Positions 23,521-35,032 of a DNA stretch of 64,000 nucleotides are shown here, piece by piece. A program made the position numbers and the translations under genes. A model generated the notes under the pieces. That model did no database searches, had not been told where the DNA came from, and saw only the letters and a list, made by a program, of their open reading frames with translations. Every line of letters begins with the position of its first letter. Position 1 is the stretch's first letter. Source of the DNA: Capra hircus (lineage: Eukaryota; Chordata; Mammalia; Artiodactyla; Bovidae); NCBI RefSeq assembly GCF_001704415.2, contig NC_030819.1, positions 34,218,575 to 34,282,574 on the forward strand. The letters are read 5' to 3'.

Positions 23521-25079
23521 ATCCTCTCCTTTATCCCATGTCAATTGCAGAGTTCAAAATTACTTTCCTGCCTTTTTCAAAGTCATTTTTGCCTTTCTGC
23601 CATCAAACCTGCATACTTAAATCAAAGGGAATTATCTCTTAGGGTAACTGATCACTTTGGCAAGACAGCAATTTATTACACATATGTTGTATTTTATTAC
23701 AATAACTCTCCTTCCTTGAATATCAGCTGCAAAAGAATTTCTTCCTCTTTCCTTTTACAACCTCTCTTCCTTTAAAATTATCTTTAAAACATTGCTCCAT
23801 GAATAGAAACCCATCTGGAATCATTTAGAGGTAGCCTGCTTTGGTTTATTCCAGAGTTTCCAGTTACATAGGATATAGTCTGGGAAAAGGCCAAAATAAA
23901 ATTTCATCACAGATCTGTCTAGTGGCTGTTGACCATCCCTACTATTTCTGCCATGTCTCTGTTAGGGACAAAGATGAAGCTTTAGCTGAAAGGTAGCATC
24001 TAGACAAGTTAGAAATATAGGTGCCCTAAATATATTTCTATTTCAATTTTTTTACTCTGCACTTATAATCAAAAACTCATTAAGCCTATGGGACCACCTG
24101 GCACTGCTACTTTGAATTATAAATTCAGTACAGATAATACATCCAGCTGGGAATACTTAAGAAAACTCAAATCCTTTTTAAAGTTTTTAATAAAAATAGG
24201 TTTTAAAACTTAAATGAAGATCTGTGCAAGATTTGGGTTTAATTGGATGCTGGTCTAAATTAGAAGAAATGATAGTTGAATATTTTCTTATAACTTAACA
24301 AATGCTATTCAGTGTCTTCTGATTGTTTTTCTAGCCACAGCTGAGGGTAGCATTTTTTTTTTCCTGGGCATATTTGAGAGTTTGCAAAGCTTTGCTTACA
24401 ATACGGGCTTCAACAATTATAGGTTTAAACTCAGTTAGTAGGACTCTGAAGCAATTATGTATTTAAATCTATAGAGTGAAGCTCCGGGGTATGCTTCAGC
24501 AATGTGGCAAATCTATAAATATATCTTTCTTTTTATTGAGTTTGCATTTACCTGCATGATGCACTCCATTTTTTCCTTGGAAGATATGTTTTCTCCCATA
24601 CAGCAGCAGAATATGTTATATTCTGAGGTATGTTTAAACTTCTTTTAATTTTACTCCATTTAATCCAAGGATTAACTTTTATTATCTTTTCTCTCTTTTT
24701 TCTTCCCTAAGAGCTGAAACATTTTCATGATGTTCTAAATCCTACAGCACTGAATTGAATATAAATGGAATTCCAAACAAGCAAATGCATAATCTATCAT
24801 CCCTTTCTGGGGCTGCCAAATATCAAAAGAAAGTTTATTCTTTGCTTTCAGGGTTTTTACATATATATATTATTTTCACTTAGGCATTAAAACACTCTGA
24901 TAGGTTTTAGTGTTTTCTGAGGCACTTCTATTTTTATATAAACTGATATGTGGAGTAAGTAGAATATTTCTTCTTATAGTTCTGCAATTGGACCATTTTA
25001 AAGAAATATGCTTCTTTCTAAGGAGAAACATTGTTAAATGTGCTTGATTTGGAGTTTCAGGGCCAGTAACAAATTATTC
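23521..25079. other. No recognised gene or repeat
   Basis: AT-rich (long T and A runs), single-copy-looking. Nothing recognised. Confidence 0.45.
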
Positions 25080-25265
25080 AATACTAAGTTTCCCTAATAA
25101 TAGGACCAATCTCCTCATGTTAGGGAAGAAGAGCTGAGACTCATGGAAGAAAAGTAACTCCTCTAAGTTACTGGCAGAGTTCTGTGCTCTTTCCAGCAGA
25201 AACTGTTGCCTTTCATCCAGAAAGCTTTCCACATTCATTGAGCTCTTACTCCATGCCAAGACTGT
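25080..25265 (-). mobile_element. Possible MIR fragment
   Basis: The order of weak matches (GAAAAGTAACTCCTCTAAG, TGGCAGAGTTCTG, TCATTGAGCTCTTACTCCATGCCAAG) fits a minus-strand MIR. It is highly diverged. Confidence 0.4.
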
Positions 25266-25282
25266 ATAGGGGACATTTTGTT

Positions 25283-26085
25283 GAATGTTTCCAGCCTTAT
25301 TGAGATATAGTTGACATATAACATCATATACATTTAAGGTATACAGTATGATGATTTGATTCAGATGTATATTTCAAAATGGTACCACACTAAGTAAGGT
25401 TAGTTAACATGCCTATCACCTCATATATATTATAATATTTTTTGGTTTTTGGCAAGAACATTTAAGATCTGCTCTCTCTGCAACTTTCAAGTTTGTAATA
25501 ACAGTGTTGTTAACAATAGTCAAATGGTAAAGAGTAGATCCCCAGAACTTGCTCATCTTACAACTAGAAATTTGTACCCTTTGACCAACATCTTCTCATC
25601 CCTCCCACCCCCAGCCTCTGGCAACCACCATTTCATTCTGTTTTTATGAGTTTGGCTTTTTTTTTTTTTTTTAATTTCACGTATAAATGGAATCACACAG
25701 CGTTCATACAGTATTTGTCTCTATCTGACTTGTTTTGCTTAGCATCATGTTCTCAAGGTCCAGCCATGTTGTTACAAATTGTTATTGTTTTAGTTGCTAA
25801 GCTGTGTTCAACCTCATGGACTGTAACTCTTCGTGGACTGTAACTCTCCAGGCTCCTCTGTCTATGGGATTTCCCAGGCAAGAATACTGGAGTGGGTGGC
25901 CGTGCCCTGCTCCAGGGGATCTTCCTAACCCAGAGGTCAAATCTGTGCCTTCTTCTTTGGCAGGCAGATTCTTTGCCACTCCACTGAGCCACCTAGAAAG
26001 CTTTCTTTATCATCCATTGATAGACTCTTGATTTGTTTCCATGTCTTGATCATTGTGAATAGTACTGCAGTGGATGGACATGGGG
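25283..26085 (-). mobile_element. Old L1 (L1M-type) 3' region, split by a SINE
   Basis: Reverse strand of an old mammalian L1 3' end: CCTTATTGAGATATAGTTGA, then CCACCATTTCATTCTG, AATGGAATCACACAG and GGTCCAGCCATGTTG. It resumes after the SINE with ATTGTGAATAGTACTGCAG. The interruption at 25783-26000 is a Bov-tA SINE. Moderate divergence and no coding capacity. Confidence 0.75.
25783..26000 (-). mobile_element. Bov-tA SINE inside old L1
   Basis: Minus-strand copy with tail-side TTAGTTGCTAAGCTGTG and head GAGCCACCTAGAAAG. A 17-bp internal duplication is visible (GGACTGTAACTCT appears at about 25818 and 25836), probably slippage inside the element. Confidence 0.9.
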
Positions 26086-26175
26086 TTATGAGAACATAGG
26101 TTCTGATAACAGAGAGGCCCAGATTCAACTCTTATCTCTATTATCTACTGGTTGTTACTTATGGCCAAGTAAGCT
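26085..26175 (+). mobile_element. MIR fragment
   Basis: Short core only: AACATAGGTTCTGATAACAG, CCCAGATTCAACTC and GGCCAAGTAAGC match the first half of MIR in order. Truncated and diverged. Confidence 0.45.
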
Positions 26176-27610
26176 TTTATGGGATCTCCATAGCATGTGC
26201 ACTGGCTGGGACATGAGTAGGATGCTGAGAGAGCATGGAAAAGAGGCCCCAGAAGGCTGGGGGATGTTGAAGAGGTCATACCTGATCCTCTGCAATTGAA
26301 AGACTAATACTGAAATTTGTAGTGTAATGTGTTAGATGCAGAAAAGTTTTCTTGTTCAAAAAATGTTTCTCTCTATCATCAATCATTACTCTCAGTATCA
26401 CACTGCTGGAATACTTAAAATTGCCACTGTTGTAATAAATTCTTTCAGATAAACCTTTTCTCTAAAGTACATCAGTAAAATACAAGTATGTCCAAAAAGT
26501 AGGGTGACATATTCAGATTATATCCCTTTGCCCTTTTTCCTCTTCTTTGTTACCTGGAGGCAGATCAGGGATTTGGGAAAATGAACAGGATGAAAAAGTT
26601 GTGGCAAAGAGGCAGGGAGAGATTTGGCGGAAGAGTTGAGCTCCAGATGCCTGGAAGGGCACTCCTTTGGAGGAGGGAGGTAGTGTGTAGTGGGTGTGAG
26701 CAGATATAGGGATAAACTTTGCTGACCGGATTGTTTTTCTGAGACCATCCCTAGAGGTGGAGACAAGATTTCATGACAATAACTTTATAAAGCATTGACA
26801 GTTGGAAACCTGAGACTATCAAAGAAGGGGTTTCCTTTGTCTATAGTTTTGACACATATGTTTTATAATTAAAGAAAAAATGAGGGAAAAGGCAGCATGT
26901 GTACAAGTGTGGAAAATACAGAAAGTAGCTACTATGAGGAATTACCGTTAATATGGGTAATATTTTGTATATTTGTCAAGGCCTAAATCCAGGGGTGAAT
27001 GAGAACTGGAATACGAGGAGAAACCTTTGGGAAGAAGTAGCTAACCAACCCCAAGTTTCAGTTTTCAATTCATATGTCTTGTGACACTGCTGATTGGGTC
27101 TTAGGAAATTCTAGGATTTCCATCAGAACTCCTAGTGTAGCCAAAGGGCACCTTAGGCCACTATGTTTGACTCAACAGTGCTCTTAGTCTTTGGAAAGCC
27201 AAATAGATAAAAAGTTTGCTTCATTTCTACCATCCTAGCATTTACACTTTGAACAAATTAGATTTCTAGCATATCTTGTCAACCATAACAAATCAATGGT
27301 ATGAGTAAGGCATGTTTTGGGTCATTGTTAATATTTGATTTCATTTTCTAATAGAGATGTGCATGAGCTATACATCAATATAGCCAAATAATATCATTAT
27401 GTGCTTTACATGTTGAAATTCTATCAGATGTCTGGAGTCAAATGTACAGTAATAAAAGTTGATTAGCAAAGTTGTCAGTTTTATATAAAAACAGTGACAA
27501 AAACTTTTAAATAAGTGAGTAGGGAAACAGATTGGCAGTTATTAAAATATTAAAAGTGTCTTAACATGGTACCCTTTTGGAAGAATAGTATATATTCTCG
27601 AAAACTTTTA
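26176..27610. other. No recognised gene or repeat
   Basis: No gene or repeat recognised. The 82-codon minus frame at 26518-26766 has no recognisable domain. Confidence 0.45.
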
Positions 27611-27613
27611 TAT

Positions 27614-27622
27614 ATATAAATA

Positions 27623-27661
<39 letters not shown>

Positions 27662-27673
27662 ATATATATAAAT
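27614..27673. repeat. (TAAA)n microsatellite
   Basis: About ten tandem TAAA units with AT-rich edges sit immediately at the 5' junction of the next BovB. The position is unusual because A-rich tails belong at the 3' end of a retroelement. It probably pre-dates the insertion or arose at the target site. Confidence 0.85.
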
Positions 27674-29428
27674 CGAGGAAAACAATAGAATGGGAAAGAC
27701 TGGAGATCTCTTCAAGAAAATTAGAGATAACAAGGGAACATTTCATGCAAAGATGGGCTCGATAAAGGACAGAAATGGTATGGACCTAACAGAAGCAGAA
27801 GATATTAAGAAGAGGTGGCAAGAATACATGGAAGACTGTACAAAAAAGATCTTCACGACCCAGATAATCATGATGATGTGATCACTAATCTAGAGCCAGA
27901 CATCCTGGAATGTGAAGTCAAGTGGGCCTTAGAAAGTATCACTATGAACAAAGCTAGTGGAAGTGATGGAATTCCAGTTGAGCTGTTTCAAATCCTGAAA
28001 GACGATGCTTTGAAACTGCTGCACTCAATATGTCAACAAATTTGGAAAACTCAGCAGTGGCCACAGGACTGGAAAAGGTCAGTTTTCATTCCAATCCCAA
28101 AGAAAGGGAATGCCAAAGAATGCTCAAACTACCGCACAATTGCACTCATCTCACATGCTAGTAAAGTAATGCTCAAAATTCTCCAAGCCAGGCTTCAGCA
28201 ATACCTGAACCATGAACTTCCTGCTGTTCAAGATGGTTTTAGAAAAGGCAGAGGAACCAGAGATCAAATTGACAACATCTGCAGGATCGTGGAAAAAGCA
28301 AGAGAGTTCTAGAAAAACATCTATTTCTGCTTTATTGACTATGCCAAAGCCTTTGATTGTGTGGATCACAATAAACTGTGGAAAATTCTGAAAGAGATGG
28401 GAATACCAGACCACATGACCTGCCTCTTGAGAAATCTGTATGCAGGTCAGGAAGCAACAGTTAGAACTGGACATGGAACAACAGACTGGTTCCAAATAGG
28501 AAAAGGAGTACGTCAAGGCTATATATTGTCATCCTGGTTATTTAACTTCTATGCAGAGTACATCATGAGAAACGCTGGACTGGAAGAAGCATAAGCTGGA
28601 ATCAAGATTGCCGGGAGAAATATCAATAACCTCAGATATGCAGATGACACCACCCTTATGGCAGAAAGTGAAGAGGAACTAAAAAGCCTCTTGATGAAAG
28701 TGAAAGAGGAGAGTGAAAAAGTTGGCTTAAAGCTCAACATTCAGAAAACTAAGATCATGAAATCCGGTCCCATCACTTCATGGGAAATAGACGGGGAAAC
28801 AGTGGAAACAGTGTCAGACTTTATTTTTTTGGGCTCCAAAATCACTGCAGATGGTGACTGCAGCCATGAAATTAAAAGATGCTTACTCATTGGAAGAAAG
28901 GTTATGACCAACCTAGATAGCATATTCAAAAGCAGGGACATTACTTTGCCAACAAAGGTCCGTCTAGTCAAGGCTATGGTTTTTCCAGTGGTCATGTACG
29001 GATGTGAGAGTTGGACTGTGAAGAAGGCTGAGAGCCGAAGAATTGATGCTTTGGAACTGTGGTGTTGGAGAAGACTCTTGAGAATCCCTTGGACTGCAAG
29101 GAGATCCAACCAGTCCATTCTGAAGGAGATCAGCCCTGGGATTTCTTTGGAAGGAATGATGCTGAAGCTGAAACTCCAGTACTTTGGCCACCTCATGCGA
29201 AGAGCTGACTCATTGGAAAAGACTGTGATGCTGGGAGGGATTGGGGGCAGTAGGAGAAGGGGACGACCAAGGATGAGATGGCTGGATGGCATCACGGACT
29301 CAATGGACATGAGTCTGAGTGAACTCCAGGAGATGGTGATGGACAGGGAGGCCTGGTGTGCTGCGATTCATGGGGTCGCAACGAGTCGGACACGACTGAG
29401 CGACTGAAGTGAGTGAGTGAGTGAAGTG
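27674..29428 (+). mobile_element. BovB LINE, large 5'-truncated copy
   Basis: Covers the linker, full RT and the 3' tail, ending in GACTGAGCGACTGAAGTGAG followed by GTGAGTGAGTG-type slippage. The protein frame is broken by a frameshift near 27835, a stop after the KAREF codons (28310), and a stop after LEEA (28592). The last 249 codons (28658-29407) are open. Motif A is IDYAKAFDCVD near 28335. The catalytic YADD is at about 28639. Confidence 0.95.
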
Positions 29429-30411
29429 AGTGCAGAAATTTAAATAATGGAAGACAAAATAAAAGGGAGTAGATAATATAATTTTAAACATTGTAGAATC
29501 ATTTGGGTATTAGCATTCATAAATGTAAATAAAATGCCATAAAAATTGCATTTAATTATTATTTATTTTCATTTAAGGCTTAAGTCTTTCAGAACAAAAT
29601 GTCTTTCTTCACATTTGTGAGGAAAATTTAAAAGCAGAAGATAAACTGTGCCACCTGAAAATTTTCAAAGCAGGAAAATCTTCAAAATTACATACAACAT
29701 CCATGAAACCCCTCTCTGATGCAGATATCATGAAGGGTCTAAAGAATGTGAACAAGCAATTATTAGGCATTGTTAGGCTGAATAGTTATGATGCTAAGTA
29801 CACATTCTCATGGAAATTAATTAGCTGCAAGTTTATTGATGCTGTAAGTGATGCTGAAATATGCATTTGGCTATTCAGCTTTCTGAAGGCCAAGAGTGAA
29901 GCTGACTGGCAATTTCAGGGATGTCTGTGAATGAAGTTAACAACTTTGCTTCTCCCAATCTGCAGAAATAAGTGCTGCTGCAGACACAAAAGTGTCTCCA
30001 GAATTAATAGCAAATGAATCACATGATGAATAGAGTGCTGGAGGCAAAGACTCAACACACTTTGGAGAAGGTGGTATTTTATTTTACGTTGCTGCCAGAA
30101 AGGAATCACACAGGTGAAAATCAGGATCTTAACTTACACAATGTGATTGACCATATTCCAAACATAAATATATTCTCAAAGTTTTTCTCCTTTGCTAGTT
30201 CTAGCGACTAGAAATCAAGCTATCAAAACCTAAACAGGCAATATGTTGGAGATTGTTGCTTCTACAATTTCACTGAACCACTTGCTTAAACTGCTCAAGA
30301 AAACTCTAAAGTTTCAGATTCCCTGCTGTTCTGGAATGCTGTAATTTCAGGAATGAAATAGGAACAGAGCTTGCTAGTAGTGATTGGGGTATCTTATATT
30401 TTCAATAATAA
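29429..30411. other. No recognised gene or repeat
   Basis: Includes a 75-codon frame (29703-29930) with no recognised domain and an in-frame stop upstream. I cannot identify it, and nothing nearby supports a gene. Confidence 0.45.
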
Positions 30412-30600
30412 CCTAGTGGCTCACTCAGTAAGGAATCCACCTGCAATGCAGGAGCCTGCCTGCAGTGCAGGAGACCTGGGTCAAGAAGATCCCCTGGAGA
30501 AGGAAACGGCAACCCACTCCAGTATTCTTGCCTGGAGAATTTCATAGACAGGGGAGCCTGGTGGGCTATAGTCCATGGGGTCGCAAACAGTTGGACATTT
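30412..30600 (+). mobile_element. Bov-tA SINE with internal head duplication
   Basis: The head segment is partly repeated (CTGCAATGCAGGAGCCTGCC followed by TGCAGTGCAGGAGACC), and the B box is lost (GGGTCAAG). BovA core and CATGGGGTCGC follow. The tail is truncated. Confidence 0.88.
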
Positions 30601-30710
30601 TATCTATCAGATAAAATCTTCAAAGAACCCAGTGGAGGGGAGAGAAAAGTATTTTAAAATTCAAATATTTAAGATGATTTTTAAAGTATTTTAAATCATC
30701 TTAGACCACG

Positions 30711-30922
30711 TGAGCCCTGGTAGTTCAGATGGTTCAGGTGGTCCTGCAATGCAGGAGACATAGGTTTGATTCCTGGGCTGGGAAGATCCCCTGGAGAAGG
30801 GAACATCTACTCACTCCAGTATTCTTGCCTAGAGAATCTCCCTGGACAGAGGAGCCTGGTGGGCCACAGTCCATGGCGGTCACAAAGAGCTGGACATGAC
30901 TGAGCAACTAAGCACATAGCAC
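30711..30922 (+). mobile_element. Bov-tA SINE
   Basis: Head GAGCCCTGGTAGTTCAG, B-box-like GGTTTGATTCC, BovA core, and tail GACTGAGCAACTAAGCAC. Confidence 0.9.
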
Positions 30923-31079
30923 AAACCAGGTGAAGTCATTCATTAATGCACTTATTTATTTATTTTTGTAGCCAAACTTGGAAGCCATGAAGTTCATTTA
31001 GGCATAAAACTTGAAGGATTGTTTTGGATGTATCTAGCACTCCAGCAAATTGCATTTTCTAAGTATGGCTGCACTAACA

Positions 31080-31612
31080 TGTGTCCCATTGCATATGCTC
31101 TTCAAAGAGTATGATACTGACAATAGTTTTGCCCATTAAAACTAGATATGTGTTTGCAACTGTCTTGACCAACAGAATGTGGCAGAAGTGATGCTGTGTG
31201 ACTTTCAAGTCTACATTATAATTAGGCAGTATGATTACACTTGTTGTCTTTTTTGTCTCCCTCTCTTTTAGCTTGTTCACTTTCCAAACACAGCCCCCAT
31301 GTTGTGTGGAAGATCAGGCCTCATGGTGAGGCTGTGCCTGTGGGTTTCCATCCAGCAGCCCAAGCTCAAGTCTCAGCTGACAGCTGGAATCAAATGCCAG
31401 ACTGGTGAGTAAACAAGCCTTTGGATGATTCCAGGTGCCAGACTTCAAACTTCTAGCTGCAGCTCCAGACCTAACGGAGAAGAAACCAATTCCCCCAGGG
31501 TACCCTGTGTGAATTCTGACCCACAGGAATCATGGCCAGTAATGGACTCTTGTTTTCATCCAGTCCACTCTGAGTGGTCGTTATGCAGCAGCAGATCTCC
31601 GGCAGGCAGCGA
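31080..31612 (+). mobile_element. MLT1-type LTR (ERVL-MaLR)
   Basis: Landmarks in MLT1 order: TTGACCAACAGAATGTGGCAG, GACTTTCAAGTC, CCATGTTGTGTGGAAG, GATGATTCCAG and GAATTCTGACCCACAGGAATC. A degraded 3' end (TTATGCAGCAGCAGATC) follows. Solo LTR with no internal sequence. The TTAG/GTGAGT-like motifs inside are not host splice sites. Confidence 0.75.
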
Positions 31613-31867
31613 GGTAATTTTCCCACCTCTCCTGCTTGCTGGCTTTCCCAATGTAGTCAGAACATGCTTCTTCACAAACAAAATCAATTCATGAAGTTTG
31701 TATAAAAAGGAGGAGATTGAAATGGAGTTCTCCAAAGAGGATAAAACGTTAAAATGGTGATTTAAAAAGTGTAGTGGTTGAAAATTAACAATGAAAATAT
31801 TAATATAAATCAAAACTATAAAGATTCAGAATAAAAGTAAGAGAAAAGAATAATTTTAAGAACTAAA

Positions 31868-32741
31868 GTACAGTGATGATGGTGTGACCTGGACTGAGTA
31901 CAAGGATCCGGGGACCTCGAAAAACAAGATTGTCCTTGGTAACCTGGACAATAATTCCCACAAGAAGAACATATTTGAGATGCCGTTCCAGGCTCGCTTC
32001 ATGCGCATTCAGCCCGTGGCCTGGCACAACCGTATCACCCTGCGCGTGGAGCTGCTGGGCTGTTAGTGGTAGGCCCGGCCGCAGTGACCGAAGGGCCCTG
32101 GGGCAGATGCTCCTTTCTGTGGACCTGCTGCCTCCTCCGCCTTGCTCTCCTGATTGTAGCTGACCTGGGGCAGGCAGTGTCTCCCTCCCAGTCACCTCTC
32201 CCTCCCTCCTCTTCCCTTGCCCCCCTCCCAGGGGTCTCTGGCACCCAGTCCTCAAGCCATCCCATTTGCTTAGGCACGGTGGGAGCTGAGTAGGTCTGGG
32301 ATGGACAGGGAAGGGCAAAGTACAGAGCGTGGGTGACCTGTGCCTCTCAAGGTCCCCACGTCCAGCCCCCGTGTCCTCCCTGCACCGCTCCCACACCCCA
32401 CACCCCCAGGGCCCTGGAGGAATAAACAGGCCCTGAGGCCCCAGGCTGGAGAGAACAGCCCGAGGCATGACGCTGCACTCCTGGCCCCCCGAGACGTCCC
32501 CTTCATCCCCTCCCACCCGCCACAGACGCCTCTTGACTCACTGTCATCCTGAAGCCTAGAAAGAGGTAGAAGGTGGGGTGGGGTGGGTCTGTGGAGTGAC
32601 GGTGGAGGAGGCGGATGAGCACAGAGAAGGCGGGGAGCCCCTCTGTGCTGGTTCTTTACCCCAGAGTACACAGGCAGCTTCCAAAATATATTTATATCAC
32701 CCCCTGAAAAAAAAAATGAAAATTAAGAGTAATTAAAGAAA
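31868..32741 (+). pseudogene. MFGE8: MFGE8 (lactadherin) 3'-end retrocopy
   Basis: MFGE8 is a secreted phosphatidylserine-binding glycoprotein with two C-terminal discoidin (F5/8 C) domains. This copy starts at the sense codons for YSDDGVTWTEYKDP and runs without a stop to the family's C-terminus (VAWHNRITLRVELLGC, stop TAG at 32064-32066). That is only the last ~65 residues of the second discoidin domain. About 640 bp of GC-rich 3' UTR follow, ending in an A-rich tail from 32706. The imperfect flanking repeat AAGAACTAAA (31858-31867) and AAGAATTAAA (32742-32751) fits an L1-mediated insertion. There is no promoter, signal peptide or upstream exon. A segmental copy of the last exon is the alternative, but the A tail favours a retrocopy. 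Confidence 0.75.
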
Positions 32742-32970
32742 AAGAATTAAAACATTTTAAAATGAGAAAATTCTTTCTTTGTTTCCTGCATCCTTCCCTC
32801 CCTTACTCCCTTTTCCATCCCTCCTTTCCTTTCACAAGGAACCAATTTTCAAATAAAACCTGTCCTTATAAAAAAGAATTAAACATAAAATGATAAATTT
32901 TACTCATAGTTGACACTTAAATAAAAATTCCAGTTATATACATGTTTGAAAGCATACGTATTCTCAGTTA

Positions 32971-33128
32971 ACATCTGACTCTTTGCGACCCCATGGACTG
33001 TAGCCCTCCAGTCTGTTCTGTCCATGGAATTCTCCAGGCAAGAATATTGGAGTGGGTATTCCCTTCCCCAGGGGATCCTCCCAACCCAGGAATTGAACCT
33101 GGGTCTCCTGCATTTTGCAGGCAGATTT
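32971..33128 (-). mobile_element. Bov-tA SINE, truncated
   Basis: Minus-strand BovA core (GCAAGAATATTGGAGTGGG) and part of the tRNA-like head (GAATTGAACCTGGGTCTCC). The tail is lost at left and the head is cut at the TA-rich stretch starting 33129. Confidence 0.88.
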
Positions 33129-33166
33129 TATATGTATATACACATATATATGTATATACATGTAAT
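33129..33166. repeat. (TA)/(CATA) simple repeat
   Basis: Alternating TATATG/TATACA units between a SINE and the L1 3' flank. Confidence 0.8.
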
Positions 33167-33749
33167 ACTAAGGTCCATCCTTTATTTAGATGTCTTTTTT
33201 TTGTTGTTGTTGTTGTTGTTGCTGTTTTGGTCTCCCTGAACTGTACAGCAGAACCTTATGTTTTTTATTATCTATTAGAAAAATTTTTTGTTGTTATTGA
33301 AGGATAATTGCTTTACAGAATTTTGTTGTATTATGTTAAACCTCAACATGAATCAGCCATAGGTACACATATAAACTCCCTCCCATCTCCCTCTCCATCC
33401 CATGCCTGTAAGTTGATACCCAGCCCCTGTTTCAGATTCCTGAGCCATACAGTAAATTCCCATTGGCTATTTTACATATGGTAATGTAAGTTTCCATGTT
33501 ACTCTTTCCATACATCTCACCCTCTCCTCCCCTCTCCCCATGTCCATAAGTCTGTCCTCTATGTCTATTTCTCCACTGTTGCCCTGTAAGTAAATTCTTC
33601 AGTACCATTTTTCTAGATTCTGTATATATGTGTTAGAATATGATATTTACTTTTCTCTTTCTGACTTACTTCATTCTGCATAATAGGTTCTAGATTCATC
33701 CACCTCATTTGAACTGACTCAAATGCCTTCCTTTTTATGGCTGAGTAAT

Positions 33750-33936
33750 ACAGCTCAGTTGGTGAAGAATCTGCCTGCAGTGTGGGAGACCTGGGTCTGA
33801 TCCCTGGGTTGGGAAGATCCCCTGGGGAAGGGAAAGGCTACCCACTCCAGTATTCTGGCCTGGAGAATTCCATGGACTGTATAGTCCACAGGGGCACAAA
33901 GAATCAGACATGACTGAGCAACTTTCACTTTCACTT
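33750..33936 (+). mobile_element. Bov-tA SINE nested in L1
   Basis: Inserted in the L1 ORF2 C-terminal/3' UTR segment, after GGCTGAGTAATA (33739-33750). L1 resumes at about 33937 with ATTTCATTGTGTATATG. Head CAGCTCAGTTGGTGAAG, B-box-like GGTCTGATCCC and BovA core are present. The head's first bases are missing. Confidence 0.9.
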
Positions 33937-34333
33937 AGTATTTCATTGTGTATATGTACCACAATCTCTTAATCGATTCATCTGTCAATGGACATCTAGG
34001 TTGCTTCCATGTTCTAGCTATTGTAAATAGTGCTGCAATGAACAATGGGATACATGTGTTTTTTTTTCAATTTTGGTTTCCTCAGGGTATATTCCTAGGA
34101 GTAGGATTGCTGGGTCATATGGTGCTTTTATTCCTGGTTTTTAAAGGAATCTTCATACTGTCTTCCATAGTGGCTGTATCAGTTTACATTCCTACCAACA
34201 GTGCAAGAGCATACCCTTTTCTCCACACCCTCTCCAGCATTTATTGTTTGTAGACTTTTTGATGAAGGCCATTCTGACTGGTGTGACGTGATATCTCATT
34301 GTAGTTTTGATTTGCATTTCTCTAATAATGAGC

Positions 34334-35032
34334 GACTGCAGCCATGAAAAGATGCTTACTCCTTGGAAGAAAAGCTGTGACCAACCTAGATGGCATATTG
34401 AAAAACAGAGACATTACTTTGCCAGCAAAGGTCTGTCTAGTCAACGCTATGGTTTTCCCAGTGGTCACATATGGATGTGAGAGTTAGACTGTGAAGAAAG
34501 TTGAGCACCACAGAATTGAGGCTTTTGAACTGTGGTGTTGGAGAAGACTCTTGAGAGTCCCTTGGACTGCAAGGAGATCCAACCAGTTTATTCTAAAGGA
34601 GATCAGGGAGGTGGGAGGGGGGTTCATGTTTGGGAACGCATGTACACCCGTGGTGGTTTCATGTCAATGTATGGCAAAACCAATACAGTATTGTAAAGTA
34701 AAATAAAGTAAAATAAAAAAAAATAAAAAAATAAAGGAGATCAGTCCTGGGCGTTCTTTGGAAGGAATGATGCTAAAGCTGAAACTGCAGTACTTTGGCC
34801 ACCTCATGTGCAGTGTTGACTCATTGGAAAAGACTCTGATGCTGGGAGGGATTTGAGGGCAGGAGGAGAAGGGGATAACAGAGGATGAGATGGCTGGATG
34901 GCATCACTGACTTGATGGACATGAGTCTGAGTGAACTCCAGGAGTTGGTGATGGACAGGGAGGCCTGGCATGCTGCGATTCATGGGGTCGCAAAGATCGG
35001 ACATGGCTGAGCAACTGAACTGAAATGAACTG
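34334..35032 (+). mobile_element. BovB LINE nested in L1 ORF2
   Basis: A 3' BovB fragment (CGACTGCAGCCATGAAAAG start; VMYGCESWT region mutated, reading CES-stop at about 34484; tail GAACTGAAATGAACTG). The exact flanking repeat AATAATGAGC at 34324-34333 and 35033-35042 marks its insertion in the L1 sequence, which is continuous when the BovB is removed. It is itself interrupted by a 125-bp L1 fragment. Confidence 0.93.
34607..34731 (+). mobile_element. 125-bp L1 3'-end insertion inside BovB
   Basis: Only the last part of a ruminant L1 3' UTR is present: GGAGGTGGGAGGGGGGTTCA, then ATGTATGGCAAAACCAATAC, then a (TAAAA)n tail. The exact repeat TAAAGGAGATCAG at 34594-34606 and 34732-34744 is its TSD, duplicated from BovB sequence. 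This is the third nesting level and the youngest event here. Confidence 0.93.

Noticed and set aside
29703..29930. A 75-codon frame that reads like a soluble protein
   Set aside because: No homology I recognise, an upstream in-frame stop, and no splice context. Kept only as unassigned sequence.
31863..32516. A 217-codon minus-strand open frame over the MFGE8 retrocopy
   Set aside because: Antisense to a GC-rich 3' UTR and coding stub. GC-rich DNA has few stop codons, and no domain or start context supports it.
32060..32660. CpG-island or promoter interpretation of the GC-rich stretch
   Set aside because: The composition is explained by the MFGE8 3' UTR, and no transcription start or first-exon features are seen.
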